DNA of 64,000 nt from Methanoculleus sp. (lineage in GTDB: Archaea > Halobacteriota > Methanomicrobia > Methanomicrobiales > Methanoculleaceae), in the NCBI RefSeq assembly GCF_020696975.1, contig NZ_JAJGBK010000029.1, forward strand, positions 171,696 through 235,695, given 5' to 3'. The notes under the pieces were generated by a model. It was not told the DNA's origin and did not search any database. It saw nothing but the letters and a program-made list of their open reading frames with translations. Made by a program: the position numbers and the translations under genes. Below, piece after piece: positions 15,744-24,077 of this stretch (the stretch's first letter is position 1; the number at the start of each line of letters is the position of its first letter).

Positions 15744-16901
15744 CTACTGGGGCTCCGTAGGGATGTTATATCTGTCCGCCAAGAGGGCATACCCGCCGTC
15801 GGTGGTCTGGATGACCGAGACCGCCCTGCCTATCGCGAAGGTGACGTTCAGTTCAATGTCCCACTCCTGGAGTCCGCCGGGATCGAGCTTCACGACGTGG
15901 GGGACGCCTACCCAGTCGGAGAAGATCAAAAGCCGAGGTTCGCAATACCACGTAACAGGGGCGTATACATATCCTCCACCGGTCGTTTTGATGATCGGAA
16001 CCGACGCATTGAGCGCTCTCTTCTCGAGCACATTCCCACCCGGATCAAGGACAACCTCCTCCAGCGGTCCCAGCATTATGTTGCTGTAGATGACAGTACT
16101 TTTGCTTTCTGGACCTTCGCTCATGAAGTGCACGTCGTGGTAGAGTGGCGGCGTGCCGAGTGTCGTATCCCAGAGTAAATCGCCTGTGGCATTCAGTCGG
16201 AGTATCCACACGTCAAAGCCGCCTCTGTCCGGAAGAGAGATCCGACTACCCACCAGGTAACCCCCGTCGGATGTCTGGACGATGATATCCTCAGAGGCCC
16301 TCCCGGTCGTCGGTCTGTAGATCTTCCTCCACTCTTCCGTCAGGTTCCGATCTTTCTTGAGTACCGGGAGATCTCCTCCGAAAGTTCCGACGACGACAAC
16401 CCCGCCGTCGGTAGTCCCGGCGACCGACTCCAAGATGCCAGCCTCCGCACTCTGTACTTCGCTCTTCAGGAGGTTCCCTGTCAGGTCAAAGAGCGGGGTT
16501 CTGGAACTTTCGGTGCTGGAACCGCTGACCGCTACGATGGTGCCTATTGCTGTCTCGACAACAGAAGCCGAAGCTCCCTCTCCGATGACATTCCAGTCGA
16601 CGGTACCGTTGCTGTTGAGTTTGAAAACTCCATAAGATCGACCACCGCGCCAGGGCCAGACCTCCCCACCGATAAGATATCCCCCGTCTGCAGTCTGGGT
16701 TATGGTCCTGGCAATATCATCTCCCCCGGTATCGATGACCGTCTGCCATTGTTCTGTACCCTCAGCATCGACCTTGAAGACCAGGATATCGCGGCCGATC
16801 TCGTCAGGAGGCATAAGGCACCCTGCCGTAAAGACCAGCAGAACACAGAACCCGATCACCAAGATGCCAATCTCTCTGGATGCAGTGGGTTTTGTGCTCA
16901 C
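15744..16901 (-). CDS. secreted lipoprotein with beta-propeller-like repeats
   Basis: The 385-residue product has a lipobox (VFTAGC, Cys about residue 28) and so is probably lipid-anchored outside the cell. The mature part has recurring units of the form T-DGGYL(V/I)G-R or TTDGGGYV followed by a strand with W or D (for example TQTADGGYLIGGEVWPW, VQTSDGGYLVGSRISLP and IQTTDGGYALLADRY), about five in all. These units are known from delta-60/propeller-type surface repeats. A binding or structural role is inferred. It lies between the two Ig-like paralogs and shares their strand and signal-bearing character. Confidence 0.75.
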   Translation of the reverse strand: MSTKPTASREIGILVIGFCVLLVFTAGCLMPPDEIGRDILVFKVDAEGTEQWQTVIDTGGDDIARTITQTADGGYLIGGEVWPWRGGRSYGVFKLNSNGTVDWNVIGEGASASVVETAIGTIVAVSGSSTESSRTPLFDLTGNLLKSEVQSAEAGILESVAGTTDGGVVVVGTFGGDLPVLKKDRNLTEEWRKIYRPTTGRASEDIIVQTSDGGYLVGSRISLPDRGGFDVWILRLNATGDLLWDTTLGTPPLYHDVHFMSEGPESKSTVIYSNIMLGPLEEVVLDPGGNVLEKRALNASVPIIKTTGGGYVYAPVTWYCEPRLLIFSDWVGVPHVVKLDPGGLQEWDIELNVTFAIGRAVSVIQTTDGGYALLADRYNIPTEPQ

Positions 16902-16970
16902 TTTTTTATCATTCCCTGTACCGCGTATTTCATCCTTTCGAACATTTTGTCCTTTTCATGGTCTTACGAG

Positions 16971-16992
16971 CCTAATAAAAAAAGGAGTTTTA
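16971..16992 (-). terminator. T-rich terminator after Ig-like paralog B
   Basis: On the minus strand this reads as a run of seven T followed by attagg, about 35 bases after the stop of paralog B. Archaeal termination at oligo-T tracts makes this a good candidate. Confidence 0.5.
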
Positions 16993-17026
16993 GCCGTCCT
17001 CTGATCTATTCAGCCAGTCACGTACT

Positions 17027-17783
17027 TTACCACCCTTCCTTTCTCCGACGGACCTCCAGAAAGACCAATAATGCTCCCAATACTCCGATGATACCTATCT
17101 GCAGATCGAATCCCAGAGTTGCCCGGCCAGAGGGTTCCAGTTTCAGGTCGAGTTCGTTCGTCACGTCTTCGAAGATAATCTCGCGCTGGAGGGTGAGATA
17201 GCCCTCTTTCTGAACGCTGACGGTCTGCCTGCTCCCAAGTGCGTTTTCGATCAGATACCTGCCGTCTCTTCCGGTCGTGTTCGTCTCCGAGAAGTCTTTG
17301 CCGCCATCCAGCCAGAATACTGATTCAAATCGCACGGATACGTTGTGAATCGGATTGCCTTTGAGGTCTGTTACCCTGCCCGAAACGGTGATCGCTGGCG
17401 GCGGCGGGATGCCGATGCGGACGGTCACGTTCAGAGATTTTTCCGCTCGGTTTCCGAGGTTATCGGTCGCTATGACCGTGATTCTGTTCTTCCCCACAGA
17501 AACCGGTACAGAACATGCAAACTTCGTCCCGCTCCCACACGAAACCTCCCCTATTTCGCTTTGCACGATCACGCTCCGTATACCGGAAGGGGCATCGGTT
17601 TCGCCGATAACCGCAACGTGAGGCGGAACGACGTCGATCCAGACTTCATCACCCTCTTTCGGGGAGGTGATGGTGAGATTTATCGTCTCGCCGTCGGGCA
17701 CCGGACTTTCAGGTTTGAAGACCTGAACATACTGTAGGAAACGCAATGATCACCATTGCGGCAACAATCAAAGCTATGCGCAT
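17027..17783 (-). CDS. Ig-like surface protein, paralog B, probable frameshift in the signal region
   Basis: The main frame (17027-17746) encodes an Ig-like domain (SPKEGDEVWIDVVPPHVAV to ATDNLGNRAEKSLNV), then a carboxypeptidase-regulatory-like beta domain (AITVSGRVTDLKGNPIHNVS to RYLIENALGSRQTV). It ends with a membrane segment and the tail RRRKEGW. The natural signal peptide (MRIALIVAAMVIIAFP, ATG at 17783, same as paralog A) lies in another frame and runs into a stop. A +1 shift between about 17736 and 17715 is needed to join them. The alternative start is TTG 17746, which gives no signal peptide. It is a near-duplicate of the gene at 13197 but with the full domain set. Confidence 0.7.
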
Positions 17784-17802
17784 GACCGACCCCATCCAAA
17801 TT

Positions 17803-17874
17803 AAGCATCCGTACGGGGACGTCAACGTTTCGATGGTTATAGTTTATGGCCACCGTGGCGACGTATCAGTCAGC
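17803..17874 (-). promoter_or_regulatory. shared promoter/leader sequence, copy 2 (Ig-like paralog B)
   Basis: This matches 15244-15315. On the minus strand it carries ccataaactataacc as a TATA candidate, and it lies within 90 bases of the ATG of paralog B. It shows the presumed original arrangement of promoter and surface-protein gene. Confidence 0.6.
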
Positions 17875-17935
17875 GATCTTTAAAAGCGGGGCGAGCCGTC
17901 CCAGCGATGTGCGCAACCGTACTGTAAATATCCAC

Positions 17936-17951
17936 GAAAGAAAAGAAAAAT
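17936..17951 (-). terminator. oligo-T terminator of the ribosomal stalk operon
   Basis: Immediately after the rpl12 stop the minus strand reads T5-C-T4-C-T3, a classic archaeal U-rich termination signal for a highly expressed operon. Confidence 0.65.
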
Positions 17952-18269
17952 TTAGCCGAAGAGGGCACCGAGACCGGCCATGCCGCTCTCTTCTTCCTCT
18001 TCCTTCTTCCCTTCTTCCTCAGCCTCTTCCTCGGCTGCGGGAGCGGCGGCTGCAGGGGCAGCGGCTGCCGCGGGTGCAGCGGCGACGGGCGCGACGGCGG
18101 CCTTGCTGATGGCCTCCTCGATGTTCACGTCCTCGAGTGCGGCGACAAGGGCCTTCACGCGGGCGTCCTGGACCTCGACACCGGCCGCGTTCAGGACAGC
18201 AGTCACATTCTCTTCAGTTACGTCTTTGCCTGCGTTGTGCAGGAGCAGTGCAGCGTAGATATACTCCAT
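17952..18269 (-). CDS. rpl12: 50S ribosomal protein L12 (P1 stalk protein)
   Basis: The 105-residue acidic stalk protein binds elongation factors on the large subunit. It begins [20 protein letters not shown] and has the Ala-rich hinge. It ends in the acidic tail and the conserved [12 protein letters not shown], which the P0 gene upstream also carries. The ribosome binding site gaggtg precedes the ATG. It is the last gene of the L11-L1-P0-L12 operon. Confidence 0.97.
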   Translation of the reverse strand: MEYIYAALLLHNAGKDVTEENVTAVLNAAGVEVQDARVKALVAALEDVNIEEAISKAAVAPVAAAPAAAAAPAAAAPAAEEEAEEEGKKEEEEESGMAGLGALFG

Positions 18270-18299
18270 GTTGATTCACCTCAGTTGTTGAAATTATAG

Positions 18300-19328
18300 T
18301 TAGCCGAAGAGGGCGCCGAGACCGGCCATGCCACTCTCTTCCTCCTCTTCCTTCTTCTCCTCTTCCGCCTCTTCTTCCTCGGGCTTTGCCTCGGCTGCCG
18401 CCGGAGCTGCTGGCGCGGGTGCCGCAGCGGTCGCAGCCGTTGCCGCCTTCAGGGTCGCCTCATCGAGCTCAAAGCCCTGGCCCTGTGCCGCGAGCGCAAC
18501 AGCCAGCATCTCGCGCTGTGCCCGCCCGATGATCAGGTCGACGATATCCTTCTCGTAGATGCTCGCCTCGACGCCCACGTTCCGGGCTTCCTGGACCGCC
18601 TTGCTGATGATGGCGCTGACGGTAAGCCTGGTCGGGATGACGGCATTGACCGAGAGGTTGAACGCCTGCTGGGCAGCGAGCACGATGTTGTTCGCGTAGG
18701 CTTCCTCATCGATTGCAAGCAAGTCCGGCGTGAAGACGGTGTTGCGGTAGTAGGCAGCCTGGAGGATGAGACCGACATCCATCGGCTTGATACCGAGCTT
18801 CACGAGCGCATCGGCAACCTTCTTATTGATGACCTCGCCACTCTTCACGACCGTCTTGGTCTCACGGATCTTGACCTTTCCGCCCTCAATGGCTGCGGGA
18901 ATGCCCACCTGCTGAAGCTCGCCGACAATCGGGCCGGGCTTGAAGGTGGTCGGACCCTTCGGGACGACGATATCCTCCGGAGCAGTCTCACCGGGCTTCG
19001 CCGCCATCTTGGTCTTCGTCTTCTCAAGCAGCTTGAAGAGTTTGAAGGGGTTTTCGTTCGTGAAGATCAGGGCGCTCTGACCCTCGGCGTGCTCGTTTAA
19101 GGCCGCGACACTGCCGCCGAGCTCGTTTAAGGCGTGCTCGATCAGCGTGTTCCGGGCCATCTTCACCGTCGCCGTGCCGCGAAGGTTCCGCCGGATCTGC
19201 TGGACCTGCGAGGCAGGAATGCCATACATGTCCACAACACCGACGAGCGTGTGCCCCTCGATACCGCGCTTGATCGCCTCGACCTCTTCCTTCTTCCACC
19301 GGGGCAGGTGGTGCGTATAGAGTGCCAT
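18300..19328 (-). CDS. rplP0: 50S ribosomal protein L10 (P0 stalk base)
   Basis: The 342-residue P0 protein anchors the L12 dimers to the ribosome. It begins MALYTHHLPRWKKEEVEAI. The rRNA-binding domain (about 1-200) contains GPTTFKPGPIVGELQQ, helical L12-binding segments follow, and the acidic C-terminus ends in GLGALFG. The ATG overlaps the L1 stop by one base, which suggests coupled translation. The length fits euryarchaeal P0. Confidence 0.97.
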   Translation of the reverse strand: MALYTHHLPRWKKEEVEAIKRGIEGHTLVGVVDMYGIPASQVQQIRRNLRGTATVKMARNTLIEHALNELGGSVAALNEHAEGQSALIFTNENPFKLFKLLEKTKTKMAAKPGETAPEDIVVPKGPTTFKPGPIVGELQQVGIPAAIEGGKVKIRETKTVVKSGEVINKKVADALVKLGIKPMDVGLILQAAYYRNTVFTPDLLAIDEEAYANNIVLAAQQAFNLSVNAVIPTRLTVSAIISKAVQEARNVGVEASIYEKDIVDLIIGRAQREMLAVALAAQGQGFELDEATLKAATAATAAAPAPAAPAAAEAKPEEEEAEEEKKEEEEESGMAGLGALFG

Positions 19329-19969
19329 CAGATCACCCTCACTGCCGGGCCCATGGTCGTCTTCACATAGACCGAGTGGATATTCATTGTCCCGCTCTCC
19401 AGGACGGACTCGACCCTTCTGAGAACCGCATCGATATTCTCGGCGATCTCAGCGGGCTCCATGCCGGCCGACCCGACCTTCGCGTGGAAGACCTTCTTAT
19501 CCTTCGTCCGGATCTTCACGGAACTTCTCAGACGCTGGACGATGGGCCTGATGTCCATCCCCTGCGGAACCGGCATCGGCATCCGTCCACGCGGACCAAG
19601 CCTGACACCAAGGTACCGGCCGACGAGAGGCATCATTGCCGTCTCAGCAAGGAAGAACTGGTACTCTTCCGCCATCTTACGCGCTTCCCGGGGTTCTCCC
19701 CCGAGCCGCTCGATCTCCTCAGGTCCGATGATAAGGTCCACATTCACCTCTTTTGCCTGCGTGGTGATGTCGCCCTTCCCGAGAACGGCGATCTTGACGT
19801 TGTCAAAACCGTTCGGGAGGAGAATCGTCTCATCGATACGATTCTTGGGCTGGGACATGTCAATGTTCCTGAGGTTGACGGTGATATCCACGCTCTCCTT
19901 GAACTTCCGTTCCGGAGCCTTCTCCAGTGCCGCATTCACGGCTTCCTGTATACTGGTTTTATCAACCAT
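19328..19969 (-). CDS. rpl1: 50S ribosomal protein L1
   Basis: The 213-residue L1-stalk protein takes part in release of deacylated tRNA. Family motifs are visible (MVDKTSIQEAVNAALEKAPE, LGPRGRMPMPVP, KKVFHAKVGS). A ribosome binding site ggaggcaaagg precedes the ATG. In other methanogens L1 represses its own operon by binding the mRNA near its start; no structure was verified here. Confidence 0.97.
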   Translation of the reverse strand: MVDKTSIQEAVNAALEKAPERKFKESVDITVNLRNIDMSQPKNRIDETILLPNGFDNVKIAVLGKGDITTQAKEVNVDLIIGPEEIERLGGEPREARKMAEEYQFFLAETAMMPLVGRYLGVRLGPRGRMPMPVPQGMDIRPIVQRLRSSVKIRTKDKKVFHAKVGSAGMEPAEIAENIDAVLRRVESVLESGTMNIHSVYVKTTMGPAVRVI

Positions 19970-20020
19970 CCTTTGCCTCCATAGTACACGACCTCACGAT
20001 CTTCTATGGTTGTCTGACAT

Positions 20021-20497
20021 CTATGCGACGAGTACGCTGTCGTATGCACCGTCGTTGATGGCCTGGATCATCTCGCGGGGGCTCATACCCTCAACGGTGA
20101 CGCCGACACTCACGCACGTTCCAACGACCTCTTTGACCGCTGATTTGACGTCGTACGAGAGCATGCCATCAAGTTTCATACGGGCGATACGGACAGCGGC
20201 CTCCAGCGGCAGGTTCCCTGCCACCTGAGTACCCGGCTCTGCGGAACCCTTGGTGATACCGGCCTCTTTCATAACGAGCGCCGTCGTGGGCGGAATGCCC
20301 ACCTCAATCGTGAAGTTCCGCTTCTCGTCGACTGTGACCGTCACCGGCACCTGCATGCCGTTGAAGTCAGCTGTCTTTTTGTTGATCTCGTCGACGACAG
20401 CCTTCACGTTGATACCGAGAGGTCCGAGTGCGGGCCCGAGAGGCGGACCTGCAGTTGCCTTGCCGCCGGGTACCAATACCTCGACCGTTTCTGCCAT
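20021..20497 (-). CDS. rpl11: 50S ribosomal protein L11
   Basis: The 158-residue protein binds the GTPase-associated region of 23S rRNA. It shows the motif [19 protein letters not shown] near the N-terminus and the C-terminal rRNA-binding domain ([18 protein letters not shown]). It is the first gene of the stalk operon, 51 bases before rpl1. Confidence 0.97.
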   Translation of the reverse strand: MAETVEVLVPGGKATAGPPLGPALGPLGINVKAVVDEINKKTADFNGMQVPVTVTVDEKRNFTIEVGIPPTTALVMKEAGITKGSAEPGTQVAGNLPLEAAVRIARMKLDGMLSYDVKSAVKEVVGTCVSVGVTVEGMSPREMIQAINDGAYDSVLVA

Positions 20498-20558
20498 ACA
20501 AATTCACCAGCTTATTCCTCAGGGGAATAGTTGCCTGGGTTATCCAAGGTCAACGTGA

Positions 20559-20580
20559 GAGGATTTAAATATAGTGTCGG
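20559..20580 (-). promoter_or_regulatory. TATA-type promoter of the L11-L1-P0-L12 operon
   Basis: The minus strand reads actatatttaaatcc about 65-80 bases before the rpl11 ATG. It is an AT-rich island in the 200-base spacer after spt5, so the stalk operon has its own promoter. Confidence 0.6.
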
Positions 20581-20698
20581 GCGGTTCTCCCCCTGAACCC
20601 CGGGATCGGGGCAAACCGGTGCGCCAGGCAAAAGGAATTACGACGCCAGCGGCATAACGCTCCCTGTCAGGGTGGGAAAAAGAGGAATGGAGGGGTAT

Positions 20699-21181
20699 TT
20701 AACCAGTCTCGTCCGACCGTTCCACAACGCGGACGGAATCGCCGCGTACCGTGATCGGAATGGGGACCATACTCTCGTACAACTCGACCGTGATCTCTTC
20801 CTTCCCGGAATCGATCCGTTTTACGACCGCTTTCTCGCCCTTGAACGGGCCGGCGATGATCTCGACGATGGTGCCCTCGGTGATGCCGCTGACCACCGGT
20901 TTCGGGACCAGGAAATGTTCTACCTCAGAAAGCGCGGTCGAACCCTGCACCACCGCGCGCGCATGGGGGATCAGTTCCACCAGCTGTTCTATTCGGGCGA
21001 TCGAGTCAGGACTCTCCACAAGGACGTAGCCTTTCAGTTCCTCGGGGACCATGACAGCCATGACATGGATGTCTTTTTGTTCCCTCGTCACCTTCTCGAT
21101 GTTATCGGCTACCGTCCGTTCCTGCTTTGCGGTCGTCTTTATTGCATATACCCTGTTTGCGCTCTCAGCCATATCCATCAT
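20699..21181 (-). CDS. spt5: transcription elongation factor Spt5 (NusG-like)
   Basis: The roughly 160-residue factor binds the RNA polymerase clamp with Spt4 and increases processivity. The NGN domain (about 10-95, RVYAIKTTAKQERTVADNI) is followed by a KOW domain (about 100-150, EGTIVEIIAGPFKGEKAVV). Three candidate ATGs lie at the start; the first overlaps the secE stop. Order FtsZ-SecE-Spt5-L11 is common in Euryarchaeota. Confidence 0.95.
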   Translation of the reverse strand: MMDMAESANRVYAIKTTAKQERTVADNIEKVTREQKDIHVMAVMVPEELKGYVLVESPDSIARIEQLVELIPHARAVVQGSTALSEVEHFLVPKPVVSGITEGTIVEIIAGPFKGEKAVVKRIDSGKEEITVELYESMVPIPITVRGDSVRVVERSDETG

Positions 21182-21387
21182 TTGGGCATTACCAGCAGGA
21201 TCTCGTATATGATAAAGCCGACAAGGCCGATGAGCATGATCCCGGCAGCCGCCACGATCGCAATCTTGGAGAATTCGTCGCGGGTCGGCGTTCGCGCCAG
21301 TTTCAGCACGCGCCAGTACTTCTTGAAGAGCTCCTCTTCGATCTTGAACGACTTTACTTCGTCAAACTTCTCTTTATAATCCATCAT
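21178..21387 (-). CDS. secE: SecE/Sec61-gamma, preprotein translocase subunit
   Basis: The 69-residue tail-anchored subunit of the SecYE translocon has an amphipathic helix (about 18-45, KKYWRVLKLARTPTRDEF) and one membrane segment (IAIVAAAGIMLIGLVGFII). It sits between ftsZ and spt5 and overlaps spt5 by ATGA. Confidence 0.93.
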   Translation of the reverse strand: MMDYKEKFDEVKSFKIEEELFKKYWRVLKLARTPTRDEFSKIAIVAAAGIMLIGLVGFIIYEILLVMPK

Positions 21388-21393
21388 ACCGGC

Positions 21394-22491
21394 TCACTTC
21401 AGAAAGTCGATCTCAAATTGTTTCATCATGCGTGGCATACTCTTTTCGTTTCTCCCATATATTTGTGGTGACCGGACACCGGTAACGACAAGTAAGGTCC
21501 GCATTCTGCCCTGCATCTCGGGATCGACCTGGGCACCCCAGATGATGCGGGCATCGGGATCGATGCGGTCATAGACCTCCTGGATGACGGCCTCAGCCTC
21601 ATACATGGTCATATCCGGCCCGCCGACAACATTGACGAGCGCCGCGCTCGCCCCGGAGATATCGACATCGAGCAGCGGGGAGCGCAGCGCCTTCTTGACC
21701 GAGTCGGCGGCTTTGTCCTCACTGTCACTCTCGCCCATCCCGATCATCGCGACGCCTCCGCGCTCCATGACGGTCCGGACATCGGCGAAGTCCAGGTTGA
21801 CGAGCCCGGGCATCGTGATCAGTTCGGTGATGCCCTTGACCGCCCGCATCAGCACCTCGTCTGATACCTTGAAGGCGGCATGGAGCGGGAGACGGGGCAC
21901 GACCTCGAGCAGGCGATCGTTCGGGACGACGATGACGGTATCGGCCACTTCACGGAGCCGTTCGAGGCCTGCCTCGGCATTCTGGGCGCGAATGGCGCCT
22001 TCGGCCGTGAACGGCAGGGTGACCACGGCGATGGTCAGGGCACCCTCCTCCCGGGCGGACTTCGCGACGACGGGTGCTGAGCCGGTGCCGGTGCCGCCAC
22101 CAAGCCCGGTGGTGATAAAGACCATATCGCATCCCTCGACAGCATGCTTGATGTCGTCCTCGTTCTCAAGGGCCGCCTCTTCACCGACCTGCGGAATCGA
22201 GCCTGCACCAAGACCGCGGGTCCTCTGCCTCCCGATCAGGATACGTGTCTCAGCCCGGGTCCGAATAAGGTGCTGAGCATCGGTGTTAAGAGCGATCAGC
22301 CGCGCCCCGTTGATGCCTTCCTCCGCCATCCGGGTGACCGTGTTCGAACCGCCGCCCCCGCACCCGACGACTGCAATCTCAGTCCGGAGCTCCATGAGGA
22401 CATCCTCAAGCTCTTTGTCGACCTCAGTGGGCTCAGCAAACCGCTGCTCCTCTCGTGCCCGTGAAAGTGCCTCTTCTACGATGGACTTCAT
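21394..22491 (-). CDS. ftsZ: cell division protein FtsZ
   Basis: The 365-residue tubulin-like GTPase forms the division ring. The N-terminal GTP site is [14 protein letters not shown] (about 38-52), the tubulin signature is [12 protein letters not shown] (about 130), and the T7-loop region [11 protein letters not shown] follows. It overlaps dtdA at its start (ATGA) and leads into secE after only 6 bases. Confidence 0.97.
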   Translation of the reverse strand: MKSIVEEALSRAREEQRFAEPTEVDKELEDVLMELRTEIAVVGCGGGGSNTVTRMAEEGINGARLIALNTDAQHLIRTRAETRILIGRQRTRGLGAGSIPQVGEEAALENEDDIKHAVEGCDMVFITTGLGGGTGTGSAPVVAKSAREEGALTIAVVTLPFTAEGAIRAQNAEAGLERLREVADTVIVVPNDRLLEVVPRLPLHAAFKVSDEVLMRAVKGITELITMPGLVNLDFADVRTVMERGGVAMIGMGESDSEDKAADSVKKALRSPLLDVDISGASAALVNVVGGPDMTMYEAEAVIQEVYDRIDPDARIIWGAQVDPEMQGRMRTLLVVTGVRSPQIYGRNEKSMPRMMKQFEIDFLK

Positions 22492-23801
22492 GTATACCTC
22501 TCCAATCCCGGGATATGTATCCGTTTCACGCTGGTTGTCTGCACTGCATCGGGTGTGATCTTCCGCCCCTCGATCTCAACCGCTCTCCCGCCGGCAAGGA
22601 TGGCATAGAGCGGCCCTCTCGGGACCCCGTGTCTGCGCGCTTTTTCGGGATCAAACCGCACCTTCCGGAGGATGAGGTGATCACCGTCGATAGCAGCGTC
22701 TTCACAGATAAGTAAGAGTTTTACGCACAGGGTAGTTATATCACTTGCGAGTTGAGAGGACCCGTCCTCAAAGCCGATAAAGGTCGATAGCACCTCTTTC
22801 GAACCTTTCGAGAGATGAACCACTGGCAATTTATCAAGAGATTCTAAAAACCTGACTTTATCAGATTTTACCGTTTCTTCGACCAGATCGGTGACTACCG
22901 GCACAGGAACGGGGTTTCCCAGGCCGGCAAGGCCGTGGATACGTATGCGTGATCCGGGGGCGATCTCTTCGGCAAGAGCCCGTACCCGGAGGTAGGTGGC
23001 CCATTCGAGGCGCGAGGCCTCAACGACCTCCGATTCGGAGAGGAGGAGCATCCCGGCGTCGTCGAGCAGCTTCTCGATCCGCCCGGCCTCGTCGGCGGGA
23101 AGCGATTTCCTGTCGATGTAGGCGGCAACGGCGCGGCTTGCCTCCCGCATCCGCCGGAGGCTGTCGGGGCTGATAGTACCGGTCTGCCGTGTCGGCACGA
23201 TGTGGCCGAAGGCGCCCCGGGAGGAGAGAGCGATCCCGGTCTGCCGCACCGCGTAGTGGGTCCCACCAAACCCGATGAGGTTGATCGTCTCGGTCGGTGC
23301 CGCCGAGAGGATGCTCTCCGCCACCGCTCTCCCGGCTGCCGGATCGGCCCACTCGGCAGCAGTGGACCCGATCTCGACAAAGAACGACGGTGTCGAAAGC
23401 GCCGTCGGACCGTGATGCGTTACCTCGTAGGAGGCACGGTAGCCCTCCGGGGCCCGGGCGGCGAGGTTGCCGAGGACCGCGTGCATCCATCTAGGGGCTG
23501 CCGGCGCGAGCTCCCCCGGCTCGCCGCCGAGGTCGGCAGACCCGTAGTTGCCGGTCACATGCACGGTCAGGGCGGGCGTCGGCTGCACGCTCGAGTGCCG
23601 GGAGATGAAGATGATGAGGTCGGCATCGACCTCCCGGTCGATCCGGTCCTGGTAGATCAGCCGTCCGTCGACCTCGTGGAACGTCAGCGTATGATCCTCC
23701 GCGAGCGGCCATGAATTGCTCCCGGAGAGCAGAGCCAGGAGGTGGTTGCGGATATTTACCCCTGCGATATCCTGTTTTGAGTTAATCAGCACGATCCGCA
23801 T
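22488..23801 (-). CDS. dtdA: D-aminoacyl-tRNA deacylase, archaeal/plant type
   Basis: The 437-residue enzyme (DTD2 type) frees tRNA from mischarged D-amino acids. Family motifs include [18 protein letters not shown] at the start, FISRHSS, THHGPT and FGGTHYA, whose histidines are probable metal or active-site residues. The ATG at 23801 is chosen because it begins the conserved N-terminus; the frame extends eight codons further. The C-terminal extension of about 170 residues (from about residue 265) is longer than the core domain and is not understood. It is the first gene of the run through ftsZ, secE and spt5. Confidence 0.9.
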   Translation of the reverse strand: MRIVLINSKQDIAGVNIRNHLLALLSGSNSWPLAEDHTLTFHEVDGRLIYQDRIDREVDADLIIFISRHSSVQPTPALTVHVTGNYGSADLGGEPGELAPAAPRWMHAVLGNLAARAPEGYRASYEVTHHGPTALSTPSFFVEIGSTAAEWADPAAGRAVAESILSAAPTETINLIGFGGTHYAVRQTGIALSSRGAFGHIVPTRQTGTISPDSLRRMREASRAVAAYIDRKSLPADEAGRIEKLLDDAGMLLLSESEVVEASRLEWATYLRVRALAEEIAPGSRIRIHGLAGLGNPVPVPVVTDLVEETVKSDKVRFLESLDKLPVVHLSKGSKEVLSTFIGFEDGSSQLASDITTLCVKLLLICEDAAIDGDHLILRKVRFDPEKARRHGVPRGPLYAILAGGRAVEIEGRKITPDAVQTTSVKRIHIPGLERYT

Positions 23802-23894
23802 CGGATATACGTGGGTCGGCGGCATGCTAAATGGTACTGCTTGACTGGCGCAATAGTAAATCCTATCACTCTACAGGCAAACCATGTGAGTACT

Positions 23895-24077
23895 ATGGAC
23901 GAAGAGAAGATACGGAAAGCATTCGAGGCGTATGGTATAACAAACGAGATCACCTGCCCGCAGGCCTTCGAGATCGCCGAGAAGTGCGGCATACCCCGGA
24001 TGGATATCGCCCGCTACTGCAACCAGCGCGAACCGCGAATAAAGATACGGGGCTGCCAGCTGGGCTGCTTCAGATGA
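23895..24077 (+). CDS. small conserved protein with C-terminal CxxxC motif
   Basis: The 60-residue product begins MDEEKIRKAFEAYGITNEI, has an HTH-like middle (CPQAFEIAEKCGIPRMDIA) and ends RGCQLGCFR. Five cysteines in 60 residues suggest metal binding. It overlaps moeA by ATGA, so it is translated with the molybdenum cofactor genes. Similar small proteins exist in other methanogens to my recollection, but I do not know a function. Confidence 0.7.
   Translation: MDEEKIRKAFEAYGITNEITCPQAFEIAEKCGIPRMDIARYCNQREPRIKIRGCQLGCFR

Noticed and set aside
15651..16178. 175-codon plus-strand frame opposite the lipoprotein
   Set aside because: Antisense to a gene with a clear lipobox and repeat structure; no start signals.
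18300..20497. L1-type autoregulatory mRNA hairpin in the stalk operon
   Set aside because: Expected from other methanogens, but no matching structure could be verified by eye.
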